Below, piece after piece: positions 8,857 to 17,376 of a DNA stretch of 64,000 nt. Under the pieces are notes generated by a model that was not told the DNA's origin, did no database searches, and saw only the letters and a list, made by a program, of their open reading frames with translations. The stretch is from positions 133,631 to 197,630 of the forward strand of contig NZ_JBEXMJ010000005.1 of the NCBI RefSeq assembly GCF_040610475.1. Reading direction: 5' to 3'. The DNA is from Actinopolymorpha sp. NPDC004070. GTDB taxonomy: Bacteria; Actinomycetota; Actinomycetes; Propionibacteriales; Actinopolymorphaceae. The stretch's first letter is position 1; each line of letters starts with the position of its first letter. Position numbers and translations under genes: made by a program.

Positions 8857-10512
8857 GTGAACGACGGACCGTTGATCGTCCAGTCCGACAAGACCCTGCT
8901 GCTGGAGGTGGGGCATCCCGCGGCGGACGAGGCGCGCAAGGCGATCGCGCCGTTCGCCGAGCTCGAGCGTGCACCCGAGCACGTCCACACCTACCGCCTC
9001 ACCCCGCTCGGGCTGTGGAACGCCCGCGCCGCCGGGCACGACGCCGAGCAGGTGGTCGACACGCTGCTGCGGTTCAGCCGGTACGCCGTGCCCCACGCGC
9101 TGCTGGTGGACATCGCCGACACCATGGCCCGCTACGGCCGGCTGCGGCTGGACAACCACCCCTCGCACGGGCTGGTCCTGGTGACCACCGACCGCCCGGT
9201 GCTGGAGGAGGTGATGCGCAGCGCGAAGCTCAAGCCGATGCTCGGCGCGCGCATCGACCCCGACACGGTGGCGGTGCACCCCTCCGAGCGCGGTCATGTC
9301 AAGCAGGCCTTGCTCAAGCTCGGCTGGCCGGCCGAGGACACCGCGGGCTACGTCGACGGCGAGGCGCACCAGATCGACCTGCTCCAGGACGACTGGTCCC
9401 TGCGGCCCTACCAACAGCAGGCCGCGGACGCCTTCTGGCACGGGGGTTCCGGCGTCGTCGTACTCCCCTGTGGTGCCGGCAAGACCCTGGTCGGTGCGGC
9501 CGCGATGGCCCACGCGAAGGCGACCACGCTGATCCTGGTCACCAACACCGTGTCCGCCCGGCAGTGGAAGGACGAGCTGATCCGCCGCACGTCCCTGACC
9601 GAGGACGAGATCGGTGAGTACTCCGGTGCCCGCAAGGAGATCCGGCCGGTCACCATCGCGACGTATCAGGTGATGACGTCGCGGCGTAAGGGCGCCTACA
9701 CCCACCTGGAGCTCTTCGGTGCGCGCGACTGGGGCCTGGTGCTCTACGACGAGGTGCACCTGCTGCCGGCGCCGATCTTCCGGATGACCGCCGACCTGCA
9801 GGCCCGGCGCAGGCTGGGGTTGACGGCGACGCTCGTCCGCGAGGACGGCCGGGAGGGCGACGTGTTCTCCCTGATCGGGCCGAAGCGCTACGACGCGCCC
9901 TGGAAGGACATCGAGTCCCAGGGCTGGATCGCACCGGCGGACTGCGTGGAGGTCCGGGTCACCCTCACCGACAGCGAACGCATCACCTACGCCACCGCCG
10001 AGGTCGACGAGCGTTACCGCCTCGCGTGTACGACCGACACCAAGGCCCGGGTGGTCTGCCGGCTGGCCGAACAGCACCGCGGCGAACCCACGCTGGTGAT
10101 CGGTCAGTACATCGACCAACTGGACGAGCTCGCCGCCCGGCTGGACGCCCCGATCATCAAGGGCGAGACGACCGTCCGCGAACGCCAGCGGCTGTTCGAG
10201 GCGTTCCGCAGCGGCGAGATCAGCCTGCTGGTGGTGTCCAAGGTCGCGAACTTCTCCATCGACCTGCCCGAGGCGGCGGTGGCCATCCAGGTCTCCGGCA
10301 CCTTCGGGTCCCGGCAGGAGGAGGCACAACGGCTGGGGCGGCTGCTGCGGCCCAAGCACGACAAGCGGGCCGCGCGCTTCTACGCCGTGGTGTCCCGGGA
10401 CACCGTCGACCAGGACTTCGCCGCGCACCGTCAACGTTTCCTTGCAGAGCAGGGGTATGCCTACCGCATCGTCGACGCCGACGACGTGCTCTCCGGCGAG
10501 ATGCCCAGCTGA
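8857..10512 (+). CDS. Bacterial XPB-type DNA repair helicase (SF2)
   Basis: A 551-residue helicase. The N-terminal NDGPLIVQSDKTLLLEV opening is the family's usual start, so the GTG at 8857, with GGAGA just upstream, is preferred over longer frames. Walker A is PCGAGKTLVGAA (about residue 205), and the DExH box is YDEVHLLPAP (about 297). An XPB-specific RED motif lies in LVREDGREGD (about 327). Motif VI is QRLGRLLRPK (about 491). A damage-recognition-like domain precedes the motor. It unwinds DNA 3' to 5' in repair or transcription-coupled roles; the bacterial function is still debated. Its usual partner protein is encoded at 1872-4148. Confidence 0.95.
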   Translation: MNDGPLIVQSDKTLLLEVGHPAADEARKAIAPFAELERAPEHVHTYRLTPLGLWNARAAGHDAEQVVDTLLRFSRYAVPHALLVDIADTMARYGRLRLDNHPSHGLVLVTTDRPVLEEVMRSAKLKPMLGARIDPDTVAVHPSERGHVKQALLKLGWPAEDTAGYVDGEAHQIDLLQDDWSLRPYQQQAADAFWHGGSGVVVLPCGAGKTLVGAAAMAHAKATTLILVTNTVSARQWKDELIRRTSLTEDEIGEYSGARKEIRPVTIATYQVMTSRRKGAYTHLELFGARDWGLVLYDEVHLLPAPIFRMTADLQARRRLGLTATLVREDGREGDVFSLIGPKRYDAPWKDIESQGWIAPADCVEVRVTLTDSERITYATAEVDERYRLACTTDTKARVVCRLAEQHRGEPTLVIGQYIDQLDELAARLDAPIIKGETTVRERQRLFEAFRSGEISLLVVSKVANFSIDLPEAAVAIQVSGTFGSRQEEAQRLGRLLRPKHDKRAARFYAVVSRDTVDQDFAAHRQRFLAEQGYAYRIVDADDVLSGEMPS

Positions 10513-10565
10513 CTCAGCTGACCCACCTGACTCACCCGACCCACCCGGTTGGATTCCCCAACCGG

Positions 10566-10602
10566 ACAAGGGCCGCCCGGCACGTCGCCGGGCGGCCCTT
10601 GT
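10566..10602. terminator. Bidirectional intrinsic terminator
   Basis: A perfect 16-base-pair stem (10566-10581 with 10587-10602, starting ACAAGGGCCGCC) closes a five-base loop. It sits between the convergent XPB and DUF1906 genes. The arms end in TTGT on one strand and in the same on the other, so it can stop transcription from both sides. Confidence 0.85.
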
Positions 10603-10648
10603 CTCGGTTGCAGACCCGCTGCCCCGCGGGCAGCTGTGCTCGATTCCC

Positions 10649-12589
10649 TTACGGGCAACGCGGAATCGTCGCGGTGTACCCCGGCCGGCCGGTCGTCATC
10701 GTGTACCAGTCGGAGACCCAGCCACCGTTGTCCAGCTTGTCCCACACCCGGCTCTTGCCGACCTGCGTGCCCGTGCGCTGGCACAGGATGTTCGCCATCC
10801 CGCCGTACAGGATCTGGCCGACCTGGGAGTAGTTCGTTCCCGGTCCGGACCGCACCCGCAGCGCGTCGGTCCACACGGTGTACGAGTACCGGCACTTGGG
10901 GATCGGCGCGGAGTACCCGCGCTTGTTCGGCGTACCCACGTACAGGTCGCTGACGTAGGTGCCGTCGGCGAGGCGGTCCCAGACGGTGGTCGCACCGACC
11001 TGGCTGCCCGCGGTCTGGCAGAGCACGTTGACGTTGCTGCCCGACTCCCGGCGACCGACGGCCGGGTAGGCCGTACCCGGTCCCTTGCGCGTCACCAGGT
11101 CACCGCTGGAGATCACCTCGTGCACGAACTTCGCCGAGCCCTGCAGCGAGTCGACCCGGTCGCTGTCGATCTCGATCCGCCGGCCACCCCAGCTCTCGGT
11201 GTGCGGACCGCGGTACTGCTTGATCCGCTGGTGCATCGCCCACTTCGAGTCGGCGACGTACTGCTCGCCCCACACGGTCGGCTTGCCGTCCCACCGGGCC
11301 GTCCAGATGACGTCCGGCCGGGCGAAGGTGTTGGACACGTAGACCCCGGACAGGTCGCGGATTCCCGACGAGGCGCTGGAGTAGACGCCGGACAGGTAAC
11401 CGCCGTCGTGGAGGCGCTTGGTCCAGCCGTTCAGGAACGCGAGCACGATCCGGCGACAGGAGGCGCTCCGGGTGTCGTACCCCTCCATGTCGTTGTAGAT
11501 CGTGCTGCCGGGGGCCAGCCCGAACCGCCGCGCGTCGGCGATCGCGTCCTCCGCCGCGGCCACGCCCTGCCCACCGGGGTTGGTGGTCCGGATCGGGCCG
11601 AGGTCACCCTGCAGCGCGCACGGTGCCTGCCGCCCGACGTAGATCGGGGTGAGCTTCCATCCCATTCCGGCGACGGTGCGTACCCAACCGGCACTCAGGT
11701 TGCCATCCGGGCAGGCCCGGTTGACGCCGCCGATGTAGATGCCGACGCTGCGGTACGGCGAGGCCAGCCAGGCCCGCATCGTGGTCGCGGACGGGGCGCC
11801 GCAGGTGTCGAACCCCAGCCCCCGGAAGCGCGTCGTGGTGGAGCCGGCCGGCATGGAGGGCGGGTCGCTCAGGCCGGTCGTCCCGGCCGGCCCCGACAGC
11901 GCCGTACCGCCGCCTGCGCGCTTCGGCCCGGTGTAGGTGGCGTCGGCGAGGATCGCCTCGACCAGCGCCGGCCGGTCGCCGTACGCCATGGTGGCGACCA
12001 GCCCGGTGCCGGTCAGGTCGAAGTGCGCCTCCTGGTCCGCGGTGGCGCCGGCCGTGACCGAGGTCGTCCGGCCGGGACGAAGCCTGCGAACCTCGGCGCC
12101 CCTTCCCAGCGACGCCGGGGCCTTCGCCTTCGCCCACGGGGCCGACGCGGCCGGCTGGACCAGCACCGCCTCGGTGCGGCCCACCGCGCGGGCCGGACAG
12201 CGCTGGTCGGCACCGGGCCTGCCCAGGTAGAGCGCCGGCCGGTCGAAACGTACGCACGTCCGCGGGTCGCGGTCGAGGTCGTGCACGGCCCAGGTGGCGG
12301 GGACCGTGAGCCGGAGCCCGCGGTACACGACCGTCCGGGTCGCGCCCTTCGTCAGGGTGGCGACCCGGCCGGCGCCCGCGCGGGCGGACTGGACACCGTC
12401 GGAGGTGGGGGTGGTCGCGCCGACCGCGGCGTTCGCCACGGTGGCGGACGTGGTCACGGCACTCGTCCCCGCGACCATGCCGGCGACGGCGAGAGCGAGA
12501 CCGACGCGGTTGCGGGCGGCCCTCCGACCGCCGGTCACCGGAAGGAAGCGCCGTACACCGGCCAGGTATGTGTGGTCAGGTCTGATCAC
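10649..12589 (-). CDS. Secreted DUF1906 glycoside-hydrolase-like protein with two C-terminal SH3-like repeats
   Basis: A 646-residue exported protein. The N-terminus has a twin-Arg-like basic stretch, a hydrophobic core (VGLALAVAGMVAGTSA) and Ala-rich cleavage region near residue 60. Residues about 70-235 are an uncharacterised secreted region. Residues about 250-480 are the Rv2525c-type DUF1906 TIM barrel (GFDTCGAPS at its start, IYIGGVN, IYNDMEGYD with the acidic pair, and WTARWDG). The tail holds two SH3-like repeats, each with a VRSGPGTNY- or RKGPGTAYPAVG-like motif, typical of cell-wall binding. Known relatives bind or cleave glycans at the cell surface. The GTG at 12589 behind GGGAAAGG is preferred to upstream starts that would bury the signal peptide. 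Confidence 0.85.
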   Translation of the reverse strand: MIRPDHTYLAGVRRFLPVTGGRRAARNRVGLALAVAGMVAGTSAVTTSATVANAAVGATTPTSDGVQSARAGAGRVATLTKGATRTVVYRGLRLTVPATWAVHDLDRDPRTCVRFDRPALYLGRPGADQRCPARAVGRTEAVLVQPAASAPWAKAKAPASLGRGAEVRRLRPGRTTSVTAGATADQEAHFDLTGTGLVATMAYGDRPALVEAILADATYTGPKRAGGGTALSGPAGTTGLSDPPSMPAGSTTTRFRGLGFDTCGAPSATTMRAWLASPYRSVGIYIGGVNRACPDGNLSAGWVRTVAGMGWKLTPIYVGRQAPCALQGDLGPIRTTNPGGQGVAAAEDAIADARRFGLAPGSTIYNDMEGYDTRSASCRRIVLAFLNGWTKRLHDGGYLSGVYSSASSGIRDLSGVYVSNTFARPDVIWTARWDGKPTVWGEQYVADSKWAMHQRIKQYRGPHTESWGGRRIEIDSDRVDSLQGSAKFVHEVISSGDLVTRKGPGTAYPAVGRRESGSNVNVLCQTAGSQVGATTVWDRLADGTYVSDLYVGTPNKRGYSAPIPKCRYSYTVWTDALRVRSGPGTNYSQVGQILYGGMANILCQRTGTQVGKSRVWDKLDNGGWVSDWYTMTTGRPGYTATIPRCP

Positions 12590-12887
12590 GATCCGCCTTT
12601 CCCGTAGGAGTCCCCCGGCGAAAACAGCTGATGGTGACTGGTGCACGACCGATATGGACACGAAGAGCGTCCGGAGACGCACTCACCGCGCACAGCATCA
12701 CATTCGACAAGCCGGTCAGAGCGCACAGGTGGGAACCACACGCATGTAGTTCCCCGTTCGTCCGGGGTCGGCCAGGCGCCCTGTGCACGACGTCAGCAAC
12801 CGGCCGACCGGCGTCCACAAACCGGTCGATCGGACGCCGTTCGCGTGTTAACCTGCCTGGCCGTTTTTCACGGGAGGACGCCGCCCC
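12590..12887. other. Divergent promoter region of DUF1906 and HelR-like genes
   Basis: About 300 non-coding bases. There is a TAACCT -10-like hexamer at 12849-12854 for the plus-strand gene. An imperfect inverted repeat has arms ACCGGCGTCC (about 12807) and GGACGCCGTT (about 12831), and a CCCCG-TTCGTC-CGGGG hairpin lies near 12751. I looked for the 19-base rifamycin-associated element that precedes many helR genes and did not find it. Confidence 0.4.
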
Positions 12888-15086
12888 ATGCCGACGCACG
12901 AAACTCTCCAGCCACCCGATACCAGCCCAGAAACCAACCCCGCTACCAACCCAGCCGGTCCGGTCGGCTCCGCCGATCCGCTGACCGCCGAACAGGCCCA
13001 CCTCGCCGCGTCGCGCGACGCGCTGCGCCGGATGCGCGAACGCACCGAGTCGCTGAAGGCCGAGGGCGGCAACGCCGTCTCCACCGAGTACCTCAAGGCC
13101 ACGCTCTACCACCGGGCCCGTTCCCTCGCCGACGACCCGAGCACACCGTTGTTCTTCGGCCGGCTCGACTACGCGCCCGGCGCCGGTCCCACCGAGGACC
13201 TGCCCGGTGGCCGCACCCGTCCCGCCCAACGCGGCGAGCGCTTCTACATCGGCCGCCGGCACGTCACCGACGCCGAGGGCGACCCGATGGTGGTCGACTG
13301 GCGCGCCGGGGTGTCCCGCCCCTTCTACCGCGCGACCAGGGGTGCGCCGATGGGCGTGCAGCTGCGGCGGAGGTTCGGCTTCCACCACGCCGACCTGACG
13401 GCGTACGAGGACGAACACCTCACCGACCGGTCCGAGACCGACGCCGCGAGCTCGATCCTGGAGACCGAGATCGAGCGGCCCCGCGTGGGGCCGATGCGCG
13501 ACATCGTGGCCACCATCCAGCCCGAGCAGGACGACATCGTCCGCGCCGACCTCGCCGGCACCGTGGCCGTCCAGGGGGCACCGGGCACGGGCAAGACGGC
13601 CGTCGGCCTGCACCGCGCCGCGTTCCTGCTCTACGCCCACCGCGACCAGCTCCGCCGCCAGGGCGTCCTCGTCGTCGGCCCGAACGACTCCTTCCTCCGC
13701 TACATCGGGGACGTGCTCCCCGCCCTCGGTGAGATCGAGGCCCGGCAGGCCACGCTCCCCGAACTCGTCGGCCGGGTACGCATCCGGGCCGAGGAGCCCG
13801 CCGACGTGGCCACGCTGAAGGGCGACGCCCGGCTGGCGGAGGTGCTGCGCCGCGCTGTCTGGAGCAACCTGCGCGCCCCGTCCGAGGGTCTCCTGGTGCC
13901 GAGGGGCGCGCGGCGGTTCCGGGTTCCGTCGTACGAGGTCAGCGAGATCCTCGGCGGGATCCGTGACCGCGGCGTCCGCTACGGCGCCGGCCGGGCGATC
14001 CTGCCGCAGCGCCTCGCACACGCCGTCCTGCTGCGGATGGAGGCCGACGGCGACTCACCCGACGACCGCGTGCAGAACTCCGTCGCCCGCAGCCGGCCGG
14101 TCCGGGCGTACGCCGACCAGGTGTGGCCGGCGGTCGACCCGGTGCGGCTGGTCTTCCGGCTGCTGTCCGAACCCGCGTTCCTCGCCGAGCACGCCGACGG
14201 GCTGCTGGACGAGCGCGAACAGTCGCTGCTGGCCTGGCCCAAGCCGCCGCGTACGGCCGGGTCGGCCCGCTGGTCGCTGGCCGACGCGGTGCTCGTCGAC
14301 GAGGTGGCCGACCTGCTCGAACGCACCCCGAGCCTGGGGCACGTCGTCCTGGACGAGGCGCAGGACCTGTCGCCGATGCAGCTGCGGGCCGTGGGCCGGC
14401 GCTGCTCGACGGGTTCGGCCACCGTGCTGGGCGACCTGGCCCAGGCGACCACGCCGTGGGCGACCCGTGCCTGGGACGAGGCGCTCGCGCACCTCGGCAA
14501 GCCGGACGGCCACGTCGAGGAGCTGACCAGGGGGTTCCGCGTACCCGCCGACGTGATCGCCTTCGCCGCCCGCCTGCTGCCACACATCGCGCCGACGCTC
14601 ACCGCTCCCACGTCGGTCCGCCGGTCCCGCGGCGACCTGGAGGTGGTGGCTGCCGCCGATCCGGCAGCAGCGGTCGCGGCCACCGTGGGCGGCGTTCGGG
14701 CCGCTCTGGACCGGCCGGGGTCGGTGGGGCTGATCGTCGCCGACGCCCAGGTGGGCGCGGTGCGTGCCGCACTGGACCGAGCCGGTGTGGCGTACGCCCA
14801 GCTGGGCGAGGAGGGCGACGTCGACGCCCGGCTGGACGTCGTACCCGCGGCCCTGGCGAAGGGCTTGGAGTTCGACCATGTGGTCCTCGCCGAGCCGGCC
14901 CGGATCGTCGCCGGGGAGCATGACGAGGTGACCGGACTGCGCCGGCTCTACGTCTGCCTGACCCGCGCGGTGACCTCCCTCCGGGTCGTACACGCCGACC
15001 CCCTCCCCCGCCAGCTCACCACCGCGGGGGAGGTCGGCACCGTGTTCGGCCCGGCGGCCGAGGGCAGCTCGCTGATCGACTCATGA
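12888..15086 (+). CDS. helR: HelR/HelD-like RNA polymerase recycling ATPase (UvrD-type SF1 fold)
   Basis: A 732-residue protein. An N-terminal coiled-coil (EQAHLAASRDALRRMRERTE, residues about 30-60) and the segment YIGRRHVTDAEGDPMVVDWR are class II HelD hallmarks. Walker A is GAPGTGKTAVGLHRAA (about 229) and Walker B is LDEAQDLSPMQ (about 487). The GFRVPADVIAFA and KGLEFDHVVLAEP motifs follow, and the last motif is RRLYVCLTRAV. The family dissociates stalled RNA polymerase complexes, and HelR members also protect polymerase from rifamycins. Assignment to HelR rather than another class II HelD is inference. The ATG at 12888 follows GGGAGG. Confidence 0.8.
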   Translation: MPTHETLQPPDTSPETNPATNPAGPVGSADPLTAEQAHLAASRDALRRMRERTESLKAEGGNAVSTEYLKATLYHRARSLADDPSTPLFFGRLDYAPGAGPTEDLPGGRTRPAQRGERFYIGRRHVTDAEGDPMVVDWRAGVSRPFYRATRGAPMGVQLRRRFGFHHADLTAYEDEHLTDRSETDAASSILETEIERPRVGPMRDIVATIQPEQDDIVRADLAGTVAVQGAPGTGKTAVGLHRAAFLLYAHRDQLRRQGVLVVGPNDSFLRYIGDVLPALGEIEARQATLPELVGRVRIRAEEPADVATLKGDARLAEVLRRAVWSNLRAPSEGLLVPRGARRFRVPSYEVSEILGGIRDRGVRYGAGRAILPQRLAHAVLLRMEADGDSPDDRVQNSVARSRPVRAYADQVWPAVDPVRLVFRLLSEPAFLAEHADGLLDEREQSLLAWPKPPRTAGSARWSLADAVLVDEVADLLERTPSLGHVVLDEAQDLSPMQLRAVGRRCSTGSATVLGDLAQATTPWATRAWDEALAHLGKPDGHVEELTRGFRVPADVIAFAARLLPHIAPTLTAPTSVRRSRGDLEVVAAADPAAAVAATVGGVRAALDRPGSVGLIVADAQVGAVRAALDRAGVAYAQLGEEGDVDARLDVVPAALAKGLEFDHVVLAEPARIVAGEHDEVTGLRRLYVCLTRAVTSLRVVHADPLPRQLTTAGEVGTVFGPAAEGSSLIDS

Positions 15087-15162
15087 GGGTGAGCGTGCGG
15101 GTGGGGGCCGCGGTGGCGACACGAGCACGGCCGGGTGAGGATGGCGGCATGAGGACGGCCGG

Positions 15163-15870
15163 ATGAGCCCCACCGTGGCCGACGAGGCGGACCTGCTGTG
15201 GCGCTGGACGGAGACGGTGAACCGTGCCGCGCGGGCCGCCGGAGCTGCCGACGCCGCCGGAGTGGCCGACGCCGACCGTGAGGCGGTGGGCCGGGACCTG
15301 CTCGCGCGCTACTCCGAACCCGCCCGCCGCTACCACGACGTACGCCACCTGACCGAGGTCCTCGACCGGATCGACCTGCTCGCCGACTTCGCCCGCCAGG
15401 TCGACACCGTCCGGCTGGCGGGGTGGTTCCACGACGCGATCTACGATCCGCACCGCGGCGACAACGAGGAGGCGTCCGCGCAACTGGCCGAGCAGGCGCT
15501 GGCCAGGTGCGGCGTGGGCGAGGCGGTCGCCGCGGAGGTGTCCCGGCTGGTCCTGCTCACCGCGGGGCACCAACCGGCCGCCGACGACGCCGACGGCGCG
15601 GTGCTGTGCGACGCCGACCTGGCCGTCCTGTCCACCGCGCCGGAGCGCTACGCGGTGTACGTCGCCGACGTCCGCGCGGAGTACGCCCACGTGCCCGACG
15701 AGGCGTTCCGCGAGGGCCGCGCGGCGATCCTGTCCGACCTCGCCGCCCGTGAACGCCTCTTCGGCACCGAGTACGGCCGGGCCCACTGGGAGAAGCGCGC
15801 CCGCCACAACCTCGCCGCAGAGCTCATCCTGCTGACCAGGCCTGAGGACCTGGTGCGGCCCGAGGAGTGA
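15163..15870 (+). CDS. HD-domain metal-dependent hydrolase
   Basis: A 235-residue cytoplasmic protein. The HD pattern is visible: YHDVRHLTEVLDRID (first His region, about residue 50), GWFHDAIYDP (the HD doublet, about 88), then TAGHQ and CDADLAVLS (distal Asp). The same family is often mislabelled as an NMDA-receptor subunit in databases. Members are predicted phosphohydrolases; the substrate is unknown. It starts at the ATG at 15163, 76 bases after the HelR-like gene on the same strand. There is no strong ribosome site, and a second ATG lies 15 bases upstream in another frame. Confidence 0.8.
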   Translation: MSPTVADEADLLWRWTETVNRAARAAGAADAAGVADADREAVGRDLLARYSEPARRYHDVRHLTEVLDRIDLLADFARQVDTVRLAGWFHDAIYDPHRGDNEEASAQLAEQALARCGVGEAVAAEVSRLVLLTAGHQPAADDADGAVLCDADLAVLSTAPERYAVYVADVRAEYAHVPDEAFREGRAAILSDLAARERLFGTEYGRAHWEKRARHNLAAELILLTRPEDLVRPEE

Positions 15871-15874
15871 GCCA

Positions 15875-15928
15875 CCGGCCACCAGCCCTCCACCGGCCAC
15901 CAGCTCTCCGCCGGCCACCAGCTCTCCG
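15875..15928. repeat. Three tandem 18-base repeats
   Basis: The unit CCGGCCACCAGCTCTCCG occurs at 15875, 15893 and 15911. The first copy differs at two positions. It lies between the HD hydrolase stop and the next gene. No function is evident, and it is too short to be CRISPR. Confidence 0.7.
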
Positions 15929-15990
15929 GCGGTCACCGCCCGGCCGCTCCCCCGGCATCGCCCGGTGAGCCCGCGGGTAATGGAGAGGCC

Positions 15991-17301
15991 ATGTCCGCCC
16001 GCACGCGCCGGCGACGCCTGACCAGCTTCCTCACCACCGAGAACCTCACCACCCTGGTCCTGCTGGCCGGCCTGCTCACCGGGTTCGTCGTCCTCGCCCG
16101 GATCGGTCTGGCCGACATCCCCGGTGCCCTGACGTTCGTGGGGCGGCTGACCGGCGGGCTGGCGGTGCTCGCGGCCGTCCTGGTCGGGCTGGCCGCGCTC
16201 GCGGTGGCCGACTACCGCGGCCGCCGGCGGGTCGCCAACTCCGGCGCGGCGATGCTGGTCGGCGTGCTCACCGTGGCGTTGTCCGCGGTGATGCTGATCG
16301 CGGTCGGCGTGTCCAGCGGGGACTACGAACCGGTGCCCGGCCGGTGGGTGCTGGCCACCAACTTCTGGCTGTGGCTGGCCCTGCTGGCCTGGTCGGCGTG
16401 GGCACTCGGCGTCCTGCACCGCCAGCACATCTGGGGGCAGATCCCCTATCCGCGCAGGTTCGCGCTGGGGGTGGCGCTGACCGCCGGGATCGCGATCGTC
16501 AACTTCGCGTACTCCCAGATCTACCAGCCGTTCGCGCTGCCGGTCAGCGTGTCGGCCAGCGCGGAGTTCGGGGCGCCGCGGCTCGCTCCGGACCGGCGGT
16601 CGGTCTTCGTCCCGCTCTCGGTCACGGTGAAGAACCGCGGGTCGGTCCCCGTGCACGTGCTCGGCACGTTGTACCAGGTCAGCGGGCGGCTGGGCAGTTA
16701 CACACCGGCCGCCGGGATCGCCGATCGGCTGGTCGGACTGCGCGACGGGCGAGCACAGCTGCTCCGCGACACGACCGTGCGGGGGTACGAACTCGTCGGC
16801 GCCGGCCAGCTCGACTCCCTCCGCCCGGGCGACCGGCTGGAGGCGGGCGCGGAGACGACAGAAGTACGCCTGGTCCAGGTCCCGGTCAGCGCGGCGTACG
16901 ACGCGATGGTCGCCTCCAGCCAGGTCACCGTGCTGCGCGGGGACCGGGCCACGATCTACGGGAGCTACTCCGTGCGGCCCAGCGTCCGGTCGGCCGGCGC
17001 GCCCGCCTGGGTGGCCGAGCCGGGGGTGGCGTACCTGAAGTACCACGCCCCGATCAGCCAGGCCAGCCACCTGCTCGGAGTCACCCGCGAACAGAAGTAC
17101 GTCACGTTGTGGTGGGTGCTGGGCTCGCCGCGCGGCCGCTCGCCGTGGCCGTACCTCGCCGCCACCGTCGCCTCCGCGCACGAGGAGGACCTCGGCGGGA
17201 TTCCGGCGTACGAGCAGAAGATCTCCCGCAGCTACGGCCTGACCACGGCGACCAGCGGCACCATCGAGGCGTCCCGTGCGGCGCTCACTCCCGCATCCTG
17301 A
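15991..17301 (+). CDS. Integral membrane protein of unknown function
   Basis: A 436-residue protein. After a basic N-terminus there are five hydrophobic segments in the first 190 residues (for example LTTLVLLAGLLTGFVVLARI, then GGLAVLAAVLVGLAALAVA). The rest, about residues 190-436, is soluble and beta-rich. It contains FVPLSVTVKNRGSVPVHVLG, which reads like an immunoglobulin-like or DUF4352-like fold and is probably extracytoplasmic. I do not recognise the family. The ATG at 15991 follows GGAGAGG. The gene ends six bases before the first of three palindromes that precede the hexosaminidase. Confidence 0.75.
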   Translation: MSARTRRRRLTSFLTTENLTTLVLLAGLLTGFVVLARIGLADIPGALTFVGRLTGGLAVLAAVLVGLAALAVADYRGRRRVANSGAAMLVGVLTVALSAVMLIAVGVSSGDYEPVPGRWVLATNFWLWLALLAWSAWALGVLHRQHIWGQIPYPRRFALGVALTAGIAIVNFAYSQIYQPFALPVSVSASAEFGAPRLAPDRRSVFVPLSVTVKNRGSVPVHVLGTLYQVSGRLGSYTPAAGIADRLVGLRDGRAQLLRDTTVRGYELVGAGQLDSLRPGDRLEAGAETTEVRLVQVPVSAAYDAMVASSQVTVLRGDRATIYGSYSVRPSVRSAGAPAWVAEPGVAYLKYHAPISQASHLLGVTREQKYVTLWWVLGSPRGRSPWPYLAATVASAHEEDLGGIPAYEQKISRSYGLTTATSGTIEASRAALTPAS

Positions 17302-17306
17302 GCAGT

Positions 17307-17362
17307 GCTCACAAGTGAGCTGACGCGACTGTGCACAGTCACGTTCGGGCATGGACATGCCC
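17307..17362. promoter_or_regulatory. Three evenly spaced palindromes upstream of the GH20 gene
   Basis: Perfect inverted repeats are GCTCAC-AA-GTGAGC (17307-17320), GACTGTGCACAGTC (17327-17340) and GGGCATG-GA-CATGCCC (17347-17362). Their starts are 20 bases apart, close to two helical turns. They fill the gap up to the -10 element. They are candidate operators; the sequences differ from each other and from the DasR consensus, although ACTG and CAGT ends are shared with it in the middle one. Confidence 0.6.
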
Positions 17363-17368
17363 TAGGCT
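17363..17368 (+). promoter_or_regulatory. -10 element for leaderless hexosaminidase transcript
   Basis: TAGGCT lies eight bases before the GTG at 17377, with no ribosome site between. The same hexamer and spacing occur before the GT20 gene at 32751. Confidence 0.55.
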
Positions 17369-17376
17369 GCCGAATC

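Noticed and set aside
12590..12887. Rifamycin-associated element upstream of the HelR-like gene
   Set aside because: No 19-base inverted repeat of the expected GGGGC...GCCCC form was found by eye.
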